Part shown: piece after piece, positions 49,201 to 58,146 of the stretch
Position numbering within the stretch: position 1 is the first letter of the stretch
Layout: each line of letters starts with the position of its first letter
Assembly: GCA_029449245.1 (NCBI GenBank)
Contig: JANATF010000006.1
Coordinates: 930,001-994,000, forward strand
Length of the DNA: 64,000 nt
DNA from: Mortierella alpina
Lineage: Eukaryota; Mortierellomycota; Mortierellomycetes; Mortierellales; Mortierellaceae
Reading direction: 5' to 3'
Program-made: the position numbers and the translations under genes
Notes under the pieces: model-generated
Told to the model about the DNA's origin: nothing
The model's database searches: none
What the model saw: only the letters and a program-made list of their open reading frames with translations

Positions 49201-51540
49201 TAAGTCCGTAGTGCTCTCCGTGCCACTCTGAATAGTTGTTGCTACACTGCATCAACAGCTGAGTATCGTCCCGAATGAATCGAACTTCGGTGAAGGAATA
49301 TCCCTGTAGTAGGGTTGAATGTATCTCGACGCCTGAAGCGAGTTCGTTGACTGAAACCAAGTCTCCGCTCAGAACAGCAAGCATAGATTTGTCGTCCGAG
49401 ATGGAATAGCCTGCACGTCCAACATCCTCCAGGATCTTCAACGAGACCGACAGGGTTTTCTCCATGTCCCACACTGAGACGTAGTCAGCTCCATCCCATA
49501 CAAAATACCTCCCCAGACAGCCTGCTGCAGGTCGCCGAAAGGAAGTGAGATATGTCCTGTCGGAGGTCATGGGATTCAACGAATCGAAGGCATAGTTGGG
49601 AGAGTCGTGGAGCGGAGGCACAGGGCCCTGGCCTGGAGTATAGCAAGTACGAATAAACTTCAGGTGCTTCCAGTATTGAGACACAGAGAAGATGTTGAAA
49701 TATTTTTCACCACAGGCAATGAAAATCTCGTCTTGTGCTTCTTGATCGGAGGTTGTGATGACATGGAACTTGCCACGAAAAGCAGTCTGGGAATCGCGAT
49801 AGCTAGCCATACTCAGAATGTGATCGGATAGCATTGAATCATGCGCTAGCTGACGATGGGAATGATCGTGGTGGTAGATAGCGAACAAGCCTTTTTGGTC
49901 CTTCAAGTGCCTTGCTTCGAACAGAGCCACATGCGAGCCATTCCACGAAGTTGAAACGCTAAATGACTCTCTGACATCGTTTTGACCTTCCAATAAGGTC
50001 ATTGGCACTTGTACCATCCCGCAGAGTGTCGACTGTTGGCTGGGACGTTTCAATCGCGCGTCGGTGTTAGAAACTGCGCTTGGATCTTTGGTTTCGCTGA
50101 CATCCCAGAGTTCCAAGATTAAGTCGTTTTCGGAGACAGATAGCGTGGCAATATGGCTCTTATCACCAGATACATCGTAGTGTATGATCGTCTTTGGCGC
50201 TTCAGTTCTGCTTCCATGATGAACATCAAGCGACCACACCCAAGGCCGATGGGACACGATTGAGGAGTCTGCACAGCAATAGGTAATGCATCAGTGTTGT
50301 GCATCGCCACATCAAATACATGTTCCACTTTTTTTTTTTGCCGAGGACGATTTTTACCTTGGTCAAGAGCCGCATTCTCTGATGTATGGAGCCCAATAAA
50401 GTGCAGGTCAACGTGTCCGATGTCGACCTCTGCGAGGGTACCGTACGATGGTCGAATCTCCATCACCATCATTAGAGTGTCGTATTCTTTTGTTTGCTCC
50501 AACTGGAGACAGAGTCTCCACTGCGCGGGGATGTTACCAGTACCACCTATTGGTGAGATACTTGTGTCTGTTAGACCGCGCTCCGGTGCTGAGATGTCAA
50601 GCAACACAACTCACCTTAGACGGTTATCAACGACCACGTACACATAGTTTTTAGGTCGTCCTTCCAGATGCGCTGAGTAAGGAGAATCACAACGCGTCAG
50701 CTACCGTTTGTAGTACATCCCTCATTTCAGTATTACATTGAACATTCAAAGGTCACTGACCTCGCTTGGCGCTATCGACTTTCCATCAACTGTTGCAAAT
50801 CTGAAAGTCAGAGCCTCGATGAGATCAACGTCCACCGCTGTTGTCGTCAGTCTAAGGATAACGTCAAACAGACCGCTTTCAATGTTCTTTGTTGGAAAGG
50901 TCCACTGCGTGAAAGAAGACGGGAAGCAATTTTGAGCGTTTATTCCAAACGCGTGCATCGCAGGAAAAAAAATCAGGGGTAAGACTTAAAATCAAGGCGG
51001 AACTTACACTGGTGAACCGCGTCCATAAATCCACTCTGACAGGAGGCTGAACGCTACAATGCCGATCAAAAAATAACGCGATTCGGTGAGTCGCTGTTGG
51101 CCACTGTCAAAATGGATGGTGCCCTTATCGAGGGAACGGCGACAGGGTCTTACTCATCGCAACAGTCAAAGCTAGGTTCCTTTTCGTCATCGCTAGTTGT
51201 GCTAGTAGTCTTGAAGTACCACTTGTGCACTATCATATTAACATTTGAAGACAGTCAGCTGTAATTTGATTTCTATCCAGCATGGCGGTTTGACCACAAC
51301 AACTAGTGAGATGCTAATACCAATGGGAGCCTTAGGGACAATTGGCACAGCAACCTCGGCCTTGATCTCAGATCTACATGTAGAAGAAGTATCTGAGCTC
51401 GTACTCAGCATAGGGCTTCCTACTTCCAAGCTATTTGGTTCCAGCTTCTCTACCAGCAACGACTTTGGGTCATGACTGACAGGTACGTCGTTAATGTCGA
51501 CGGAGATATGATCCAGAATGATTGGGTCGTCGCCGGGCAT
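40255..51540 (-). CDS. Ion channel with large propeller-like N-terminus, intron carrying a retrotransposon
   Basis: Thirteen exons are proposed: 51540-51321, 51229-51154, 51053-51008, 50904-50757, 50672-50615, 50560-50358, 50268-47661, 47579-47373, 47286-47127, 47074-46796, 46692-46578, 40874-40764 and 40658-40255. They join to 1,544 residues. The first 1,100 residues are soluble and beta-rich, with WD-like blades (SHIATLSVSENDLILELWDVS, YFVWDGADYVSVWDME). Six hydrophobic segments follow from about residue 1,120. A pore-like GGRYDAVNEDFDSENW comes before the last helix (YFFFTVILMLNVLIALINVAFG). The layout suggests a TRP-like or ion_trans cation channel. A charged coiled coil (about 1,430-1,530) ends the protein. 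A whole chromovirus lies in the intron that splits codon 1,374, at the end of the last helix. Without the element that intron is about 91 bp and still has GT and AG ends. Confidence 0.75.
40915..41242 (-). repeat. 3' LTR of the chromovirus
   Basis: 328 bp, TGTCG...CGACA, preceded on the element strand by a G7 polypurine-like run. It matches the 5' LTR with no difference seen. Confidence 0.95.
41245..41251 (-). promoter_or_regulatory. Polypurine tract (short G run) before the 3' LTR
   Basis: On the element strand the pol stop TAA (41255-41253) is followed by ATGGGGGGGTTGTCG, placing a run of seven G just before the LTR. This is the position expected for the plus-strand primer. It is short for a polypurine tract. 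Confidence 0.5.
41253..44941 (-). CDS. pol: Pol polyprotein of the chromovirus (PR-RT-RH-IN-chromodomain)
   Basis: The frame is open from the frameshift site near 44941 to TAA at 41253. The first ATG in frame is at 44798 (1,181 residues from there). Numbering from that Met, the protease active site DSGA is at residues 3-6 and the RT catalytic YLDD at 389-392. RNase H (VDASDYALGG..., TDHRNLEYF) lies about 543-660. The integrase HHCC finger (HFGI...CDICQ) is about 752-795, with a DDE core behind it (VDF..., DRGVTFTS, ERVNSILE). The chromodomain (about 1113-1162: EVEAILDSK...YHVHWKGY...TWEP) usually steers integration towards histone-marked chromatin. The frame is -1 relative to gag, and pol upstream of the first ATG stays open back to the gag overlap. 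This points to synthesis as a Gag-Pol fusion by frameshifting. Confidence 0.95.
44904..44948 (-). promoter_or_regulatory. Candidate -1 programmed ribosomal frameshift site
   Basis: In the gag frame the codons TTG GGA AAC place the heptamer GGGAAAC (44948-44942) in the X-XXY-YYZ register. A 6-nt spacer GACGAC follows, then GCCTAG (44935-44930, containing the gag stop), which pairs with CTAGGC (44909-44904) across a 20-nt loop. Slippage by -1 enters the pol frame exactly. Heptamer, spacer and downstream stem are all in the expected places. Function is inferred. Confidence 0.65.
44930..46144 (-). CDS. gag: Gag of the chromovirus
   Basis: 404 residues. The N-terminal 120 are coiled-coil rich (TRVKTIEDTLLEQ..., LKNRVQSLESQ). 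A retrotransposon gag capsid region follows (FTGKREDWKTFQSQLELYF, FVQLVADTEWNDAAKISQYRIGL). A CCHC zinc knuckle, C-SY-C-GLEG-H-WVKE-C, lies near the end. It ends at TAG 44932-44930, four codons after a slippery heptamer. It begins 50 bp inside the 5' LTR boundary. Coats and packages element RNA into virus-like particles. Confidence 0.93.
   Translation of the reverse strand: MSLETANQNFEALQTRVKTIEDTLLEQASPVVADLKNRVQSLESQLTAYGPLLKFLQTNHSFVEDLIKMVEPRFKTIEGQIIALNAINENNTFQKDMLRGLKTLAEATKTQSVAKPKIDSPEKFTGKREDWKTFQSQLELYFLAQSSQHPTDASKIMFIISRLGDTAAYKYMEKHIPAFKLDDEVRPAIISSLDKFWSVMTKNFGVTNAHIVAESQLRALKQKGSALDYTNKFVQLVADTEWNDAAKISQYRIGLKESVQETMSRQEEPRTFYEFSDLAIEIDTRQYGYFLQRQPVRSTTTLNSARNSTPVSVPRPFAPAASVAAPSMAMDLSQAQHRPVSAEEKQRRRDNDLCSYCGLEGHWVKECPTKPANTRLGNKAQHTLSSATTANTSPFVFDLGNDDA
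46185..46193 (-). promoter_or_regulatory. Self-priming type primer-binding site
   Basis: The nine bases next to the 5' LTR read TTACTAGGT on the element strand. They lack the TGG that would pair with a tRNA CCA end. Their complement ACCTAGTAA occurs once in the LTR (46317-46309), about 39 bases after the start of the TATATATA box, where a transcript could begin. This is the arrangement of Tf1, in which the mRNA 5' end folds back and primes. A GGTCAAA/TTTGACC inverted repeat (46171-46188) overlaps the site. Confidence 0.65.
46194..46521 (-). repeat. 5' LTR of the chromovirus
   Basis: 328 bp with TGTCG...CGACA ends. On the element strand a TATATATA box lies in the middle and should drive transcription towards gag. 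No difference from the 3' LTR was seen. Confidence 0.95.
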
Positions 51541-52598
51541 TTTTGCGATTTAGGAACGGCGAGTAAAAGAAGGTGTTAGAAGTGGAAAGGCGAAGGTGCT
51601 GAGAAAAGATGAAGAAAAGGGGCGAGGGCGAATGCGTCCAGGGGTAGATATTGCAAACACAATGCAATGCTGTTCTAAAAAACCTCCAGGTTCGCGCGTC
51701 ACCGTAGAATGCATGGTCAAGCGAGCAATAGAGAAATGAGCATTGTGAGAGGGCTCTGAGCGCGCCGTATTGTATTCTGTATAGTGCAGAACAATGGTGC
51801 AGCCTACCGAGACCTTATCATTGTATGTGCTCATGGTACACGATGACGGGTACAACGGTGTAGGTGCTTTCTGTTCCTGTGAAAAGAAAGTCCTAATATA
51901 CCACTGAAAGAAAAAGTAGATCTGTGGAAATCTATTGTTACGCGCAGGATGTTCGCGGCCAAAGCAATGTGTATGAAAATTCGAGAAAGCGGCCGACTAC
52001 AGTAGCGGCAAAAGGAGCCCACATTAGAGGCGCTCAACAGATCAGCGTCAACATGAGAAATGGAGCAAAAACGGCAAAGGGTATTTTGATGTAAGCCATT
52101 CTCGCCTGGTCCTGCTCCAGGTATAAAAGGTTCACCTAGCAGTAGAATGTTGGCCAAGACGACGACGACGAAAAAAAAAAGAATAAATAGCGCGAGATTG
52201 TAGACTCATCACCCACTCACACGGCTTTGTCAAAGATCGGAGAACAAAGGTTTCTCTATATTAATGGCCCCCTCCTGCACTTTCTTCCAAGCTTCCATCG
52301 ACCCGCCATAATATCTATTCACGTCCTCAATCACGCATCCAGACTTCTGCCCTACCAGCGTTCTAGCACGCCAGCCAGCAAGGATCCTCACAAGCGTAAG
52401 TGTTCTTTGATCTCCCTTCTTTCAATCTTCAATCCCTCTCCACAAAGGAATGCACGTAGTCTTTATTGGATGTGCATAATGACAATCTTCGAAAGCCTTT
52501 TATATCATACAAAAGCGCTTACATTATGCCTTTCCTGTCACTCTCTGGTACCAATGCCCAATACCCTCAGACCCCTCCACCCAGCCCCTAAACTCAGA
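51541..52598. other. Intergenic region between ion channel and coiled-coil cluster
   Basis: TATAAAAG at 52122-52129 points to the plus strand. GTAAGTGT at 52397 and a CAG before 52571 could bound a 5' UTR intron of the first coiled-coil copy. No coding region is supported. Confidence 0.4.
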
Positions 52599-52899
52599 AT
52601 GACCATCGTTGGTGAGATCGGCATCGTCCAAGTGCAGATCCAGGCTCTCAAGTTGGCGCGTTGGGATTGCTCAAGAAAAGATTGCTAAGTTGGATGGATA
52701 CATTGCTAGCACCGACAAGTCCCTTCTGGAAGGTGGAGATGATGCTGTGGTCAAGGAACGCGAGGACATCCGAAAAAACCTCCACACCTGCACCCAGGAC
52801 TTGAAAAATTTCGTTGCCGGAACCCTGGAGAGAGATCTCGAGAAGTTGAGAGAGATGGAGCAGAAGATGCAAGCCTTGGAAAGTCGTATCAATGGATAA
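52599..52899 (+). pseudogene. Coiled-coil paralogue 1, frameshifted
   Basis: It starts MTIVGEIGIVQVQIQALK, aligning with the first 18 residues of the intact copy at 53981. Within about ten codons (near 52653-52658) the reading continues in the +1 frame as RVGIAQEKIAKLDGYIAS. It then matches the sister protein to its end (LREMEQKMQALESRING, TAA at 52897-52899). One extra base explains the break. A 26-bp GT..AG piece upstream is too short to be an intron. Either a recent pseudogene or a base error. Confidence 0.6.
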
Positions 52900-53980
52900 A
52901 TGCCTGCCTGGCAGCGCACCTGGGATGCATAGGGTAACAAAGTTCGTGGCAATACACCTAGAGCGACAAAAAAAAAGTAGAGATCACAGCTTCACGATCA
53001 AGCTACCAACACAGAAAAAAAAAACCCGAGCAACTAGAAATAAAGCCAAGATGACCCTACATGATGCATGCATAATTTACACGTACCATGCTTTACTTTT
53101 GCTGTAAAGTTGAGCCAGTTCCTACTGTAGTGTCCATATTGAAGTCAGTGGATAATTCATCTTAGCGAAAATTCAAAGCTTTGAAAGATATAGTAGCAAC
53201 TCCCTGCTTGGCTCTCTGTCAGTCGAATCCCAAATTCGTTTACAGTCGTGGTATAAATCCACATGCTTGCTCTTCGCTGTCACGATAAGAGAATGAACAG
53301 GAGACAGCGAAAAGGTACGACCTGGGGATCAGTTCGGCCCAGCGTGCCATTCTCCTGGTGGTAGAAAAGACCTCGCTCTTTGAAAGAAACATCCCGAGTA
53401 AAAGCGCCGTGCCTAGGTACCGCGCATGGACACCCTTTTGCACTTGGTCGCAGTCCCATTAGAAACACATGAGCCGGCTCTTGCTATTGAGCTATGATGA
53501 GTTGGCGTTCTTAGCCAAGACTCGCATCCATTGCAACGCATGACCGGCACTGTATAAAATGTCGATCCAAGAAACCATGCAATTCATTTTCTTCACAAAG
53601 ACATATCATCGATAAAGGAACAGAAAGAACATGAGGCAAAATTCCATCGGGTATCCTTCAAAGAATACATTTTGATCTGTGTTTTGCGGCAACAGGTTAC
53701 ATACGACGCTGGAACAAGCCTATAGACAAAGAAAAAGTGTGGCAAATGAACGGCAAAGAAGGAACGACGGCTGCGAGTATCGTTTGCAGGTCGCGACAAA
53801 GCGCGAGAAAAGCCGTTGAAGACGAGAGAAATATGCTATAAAATAGCCTTGTCCTGGCGCTCATCAAGTCGTTATCGAACACATTCTTTCTTTACGTTCA
53901 CAAAAGCACTCATACTCACTCACTCCCTCTAAACTCCTCCAGTTTCAACCCTCCATTCGCAACACCCAAAAAGAAAAAAA
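52900..53980. other. Intergenic with TATA boxes of coiled-coil paralogue 2
   Basis: TATAAAAT occurs at 53553-53560 and again at 53837-53844, the latter 137 bp before the ATG. A CT-rich leader follows. No gene was seen. Confidence 0.5.
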
Positions 53981-54280
53981 ATGGCCCCCAGCAACGAACT
54001 GATCAAAGTCCAGGAGCAGATCCAGGCTCTCAAGGCGCGCATCGAGGCTGCCCAAGCCGACATTGCCGATTACGAGGGATATATCGCGAGCAGTGGCACG
54101 TCCATTTTGGAGGGCAGTGATCACCCTGTTGTCCAGTCGCGCGAAGAAATCCGAAAGAACCTGAATGGATACGCTGTCCAGCTCAAGAACTTTGTCGTCG
54201 GAACCATGGCGACCGATATCATGATGCTGAAAGAGATGGAGCACAAGATGGCAGTGTTGGAGAAGCGTATCAGGAAGTAG
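53981..54280 (+). CDS. Small coiled-coil protein, paralogue 2
   Basis: A single exon of 99 residues with no signal peptide or membrane segment. It has two helical heptad regions (KVQEQIQALKARIEAAQADIADYEGYIAS and LKEMEHKMAVLEKRI) joined by a conserved-looking loop (ILEGSDHPVVQSREEIRKNL). The layout recalls small helical-hairpin proteins such as prefoldin-like chaperone subunits, but I cannot assign a family. The neighbouring copies at 52599 and 55160 share helix spacing and the RE-x-IR motif. Confidence 0.7.
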   Translation: MAPSNELIKVQEQIQALKARIEAAQADIADYEGYIASSGTSILEGSDHPVVQSREEIRKNLNGYAVQLKNFVVGTMATDIMMLKEMEHKMAVLEKRIRK

Positions 54281-55159
54281 CCAGGCCCGGAATAACAATG
54301 AGACGCCATCGATCGTGGTTCAAGGAAGCACAGCCAAAAAAAAAAAGTATTTGTACAACAAGACAACAAGAGCTATAGATATAACAACAAGAACAAACAA
54401 GAACAAACAAGAACGAAAAAATAAAGAAGACGCATAGCTTAGTTTCCTCTCTTCAGTCTGCACCGCTTCATCGTCATGAGCTGTAGTTGCGCCTAGCATT
54501 TTACAGTTTTGGATACAAGTATAGCTCTAAGCGTTGTAACCACCGTGCACGATGTGGAAAATCGTAAGATCTGCAAGCAAGCGTAACTGCAGGCAGGCAT
54601 TGCCTAAGCGTTTTTGGTCAATCGGTCACAGGTCCAATCGTTGTGTTGATCAACAGCTGTGATTCTGCAGGGGCAGATCGTGTACGACTTCAGGCCATAG
54701 CGGTTCATCGTGGCTAAAGTCATATTGTTGGCGGGTAAAAGCCTCTACTGGATCAAGTGGAGAGGACACCATGCTATGTGGACACGTTCTAGGTGGGTAC
54801 CACATATTTTGAGTGGTAAAGTCAAGAGCAACAAGATCGCAAAGAAACACTGCAGCCTTTGCGACAACCGCTCAATAAGGGTATCGATGGTTCGCAAGAT
54901 ATGACAGAGGCATTGGTAGCGGATAACACAGTCGTCGATCCTTGTAACGATATTTTTGAGCTGATGCCTTTGTTCTTCGACGAAGGAGCTACGTTTACAA
55001 CCATCAGACAAAGATAGAGAATGCTATAACAACCTCTGAGCTTCACCTTTTGCCTGATCAGCACTCGTTTTCAGACATAACCTACCTTCAAAGCTTACAA
55101 CCACCATTCCTGCCTGCTCACACCCACCCAAAAAGACGTTCACCCACGGCAACTGCAGG
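54281..55159. other. Intergenic, no gene seen
   Basis: Begins with the 3' flank of paralogue 2, including a short AACAAGAACAA tandem repeat (54385-54415). The rest shows no supported frame or TATA box. Confidence 0.45.
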
Positions 55160-55468
55160 ATGAGCAGCCCTACCATCACCACCGAGGTCAGGAGACTCTC
55201 CAAGGAGATCGCCGAACTCAAAAGGCAGATTGATACCGAGAACGCGATGATCAAGATGTACGAGGACTCCGTATCCAAAACCAAAACCTCGTATCTTGCA
55301 GCAGGTCAAGCCCCCAGCGCTCGTCTGTTGGAACGAGAAAAGATTAGAACCCAAATCCGCGAGAACTCTTCGGCCATGAGGCTCTGCATTCAAAGCACTA
55401 TGACGCAACATTGCGCGAGACTGCGGGCCTTGGAGCAGAAGGTGGCCGCTCTGAAAAAGGCGCCTTAA
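55160..55468 (+). CDS. Small coiled-coil protein, paralogue 3 (divergent)
   Basis: A single exon of 102 residues. It has the same layout as the copy at 53981: helix 1 VRRLSKEIAELKRQIDTENAMIKMYE, a loop with RLLEREKIRTQIRE in place of the RE-x-IR motif, and helix 2 CARLRALEQKVAALKK. Sequence identity is lower than between paralogues 1 and 2, so it is an older duplicate. Frame intact. Function unknown. Confidence 0.65.
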   Translation: MSSPTITTEVRRLSKEIAELKRQIDTENAMIKMYEDSVSKTKTSYLAAGQAPSARLLEREKIRTQIRENSSAMRLCIQSTMTQHCARLRALEQKVAALKKAP

Positions 55469-56327
55469 AAACAATGCCAGCATCACCCTTAGAGTGCCAT
55501 CCGACAGCAAAAGTAGACACAGACTTGCACAGTTTTAGCCCCATTAAACAGATGAGAAGACACGAGGGAGTACTTGACCTTGACAATCACCATGTTGCGC
55601 CAGGGTGGTCTTTGGCCCGCAGTGCAAGGCGTACCGGAGTATGGCTGCATCGGGAACTCGATACAAGGCTGCCAATTCAGCAACTCCGTCAATTATGCTC
55701 TTCGATGGCTTTGTCCTCCTTTCCCGACCACGGTCATCGAGCTGTTGAGAATGTCTAACCACAAAAGGTATAGGATCCACGCTTCGTTCTGTCAGCACTT
55801 AAAGGTGCACCCGATTCGCAGTAGTCCTTCAGCGAGGCGGTGCTCGCAGATATTGCTGTATTATCTTCTGATGGCAATCTCGGCGATTCTGTGGACGCAC
55901 GGTCCATGGAGCAGTAGTCAATCTTGAAGATATTGTTTTGTTTCTATTGCTGGATGATGGATGGGATGGATGAAGATCGATACAGATCGCGTCTAGCGGT
56001 ATTTTCACTACACTTGGCGCGTTTTAAGGGGAAGGCTGGGAGGGAGACCATGCACATACCACATGCATCCACATCAAGATCCACGCACACCGAACAGCGC
56101 ATACTTTAATGACTTTGAACAAAGATCCTTTCGTCCTAAACCTATCTTTAAAACACATATCATAGTCCGTTTCGTCGACCCTCCCCCAGACTCACCCAGT
56201 TTTGTCGGACATTCCATTGCGAGTTCTTTTCTCAGTTCAGTCACCCCCCTGACCAGAATCTGACCTTCCGTTCGCACACCCGCCGATTCTGCTCCTATTT
56301 CACATCCTCCAACAGCAACATCTCAAA
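55469..56327. other. Intergenic, no gene seen
   Basis: Spacer before the basic disordered protein gene. The last 130 bases are CT-rich leader. Confidence 0.45.
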
Positions 56328-57572
56328 ATGCCTCTCAAGCGGAGTCTTTCACGTTTCTTTAAAAGAGGGAAATGTGATAGTGCGACCGAGGTCAAGCCCT
56401 GCACTGAGGATGTTAAGAATACTGGCACCTCCACAAAACCGCTTGCTCCCCAGGAAACACACAGATCTCTACAAGATCGCCCGCAGCAAGATCATGTAAA
56501 CTCTTCAATGACAACTATCCGGCCATCAATGAGTGATGTAGACCTTTTGAAGCACCACAAGCCTAACGGCAAGTCATTGTTCAGATCCCTTTCGACATCT
56601 GTCACGCGGGTCAAGAACAGGGCCTCTGATGCCCTTCTCCAAAAGCAGGCGAGCAATACGCAACTCGGAGCAAGCAACTTTGCTCTTAAAACGCCTCAAA
56701 ATACCACACTGTTGCATAAAGCGAACGCAACCGGAACCTCTGCAAAGAAGGGCCAGCCTGATGCAAGCGCAACCTCTGTACCTCAACGACCTCCATCTCC
56801 ATCGCGTGCTCCTCTTACTGCAAGAGCAATACGAGGCAGCGAAAAAAGCTGTCTTTCCCAGGAGCAGGGCCCTCGTACGGATAGTCTTGCGTACACGAGA
56901 CCCGAGATGGCAAACCCTCACAGGAATGGCAAGAAATTGTTTGAAGGACTCCATTCTGATCTCGAGCCGATTCTCATGACAGCCAAGTCTGGCGAGAAGA
57001 GGAAGAGTGCAATTAAGCGGCGGTCCCTTCACGGGACCAAAAGAGTGTCATTCGCAAACGAGCCTCACTCCAAAAGATCACAGCCATTGGAACCTTCGGT
57101 GGCAGCGAATCTAGCGCTCAGAACATCGTCGCAGCGGGCTTTGATGCAGCAGCAGCATCGATCGGAAAAGCGCCTCTCGTCCGGTCCTGGCAGACGCAGG
57201 AGTACCTTGCTGACTATTGTAGCTTGTCAGAGTGAGAGCCGTGCATCTGACGAGGCGTCCATCAAGCCGGACACGTTCGAACCAGAGGACCAGATCTATG
57301 ATCAGGTTCTCGCCCGGTTTGAAGACGACTCTTATGAGCACTATCCCCCATCCAGAGCCTGTTACTCTGATTTTGTCAGGCATAACACGATGAAGCGCAG
57401 AGGACACCAACCGGTGGACTTGCCTGTACCGTCCAACCTGCGCCGCACCACACCTCGTCGTCGCAGCGTCCTGGTGCCTGTGCTCCACTGCAAGATCCAA
57501 GCGGATCAGCCATCACAGACCCTCCGCAGGCACCCAAGGTTACAGGACATTCCTTCTGAAGCACTTTCTTAG
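56328..57572 (+). CDS. Basic disordered protein with RVSF (PP1-docking-like) motif
   Basis: A single exon of 414 residues, rich in Arg, Lys, Ser, Pro and Gln with no predicted membrane part or folded domain. It begins MPLKRSLSRFFKRGK, a basic amphipathic start. Residues 239-242 are RVSF inside GTKRVSFANEP, which fits the (K/R)VxF docking motif of protein phosphatase 1. Basic clusters such as EKRKSAIKRRS precede it and could mediate nuclear import or DNA or tubulin contact. Arg/Ser-rich phosphosite-like segments recur. I do not recognise the family. PP1 binding is inference from one short motif. Confidence 0.7.
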   Translation: MPLKRSLSRFFKRGKCDSATEVKPCTEDVKNTGTSTKPLAPQETHRSLQDRPQQDHVNSSMTTIRPSMSDVDLLKHHKPNGKSLFRSLSTSVTRVKNRASDALLQKQASNTQLGASNFALKTPQNTTLLHKANATGTSAKKGQPDASATSVPQRPPSPSRAPLTARAIRGSEKSCLSQEQGPRTDSLAYTRPEMANPHRNGKKLFEGLHSDLEPILMTAKSGEKRKSAIKRRSLHGTKRVSFANEPHSKRSQPLEPSVAANLALRTSSQRALMQQQHRSEKRLSSGPGRRRSTLLTIVACQSESRASDEASIKPDTFEPEDQIYDQVLARFEDDSYEHYPPSRACYSDFVRHNTMKRRGHQPVDLPVPSNLRRTTPRRRSVLVPVLHCKIQADQPSQTLRRHPRLQDIPSEALS

Positions 57573-58146
57573 CCGAGATTGAATCCCTTATTCCCCATTA
57601 CACATTTTTCCAACTTTTTTTTTTTTTTTTTTTGACAGGACAAAAAACAAACGTCTTGAGCCATCATAAGTAATTAAATCGCTTTGTTCCCCATTTCTTG
57701 AAATCTTCCCTCGGATGGATCAATCGTCTCAGCTAAAGTGGTTCATGTCAATTGGGTCTTACTCATCTTGCTCATCCACCGTGTTTATTCGTTTGGGTAT
57801 ACTGCTGGCCATGAGCGCACCAGGAGGTCTCGCCCACTTTCCTAAGCACCCGTCCATAGTCACGTTTTGTCGTCACCTTTCCGTACCTGAACTGCGCCGA
57901 ATATAATAATGGGTTGCACAAAGACGCCAATCTTCGCGTTTTCTTGATGATCACAACTGCCCTTCCGTAAGGTGGAATGTGATCCATTGCCGGTGCGCGC
58001 GGAACTTGTTGCTATCGGCCACCGGCCTACATCCCAAGTATTATGTCGGTGTCCTGCCAATTGAATGTGCATTCCTGTTTCCATTGCATTCTGATAAACG
58101 AGGGTCTAGAAGTGATGAGGTGATGCACGGCCCCTCCTTTTTTTAT
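57573..58146. other. Convergent intergenic region with long T tract
   Basis: Between the convergent 3' ends of the basic protein and the Ap4A phosphorylase genes. Holds a run of 24 or so T near 57609-57633. No gene supported. Confidence 0.5.

Noticed and set aside
52616-52641. Short GT...AG piece in coiled-coil paralogue 1 as an intron restoring the frame
   Set aside because: Only 26 bp, and removing it would delete residues conserved with paralogue 2. A one-base frameshift explains the data better.
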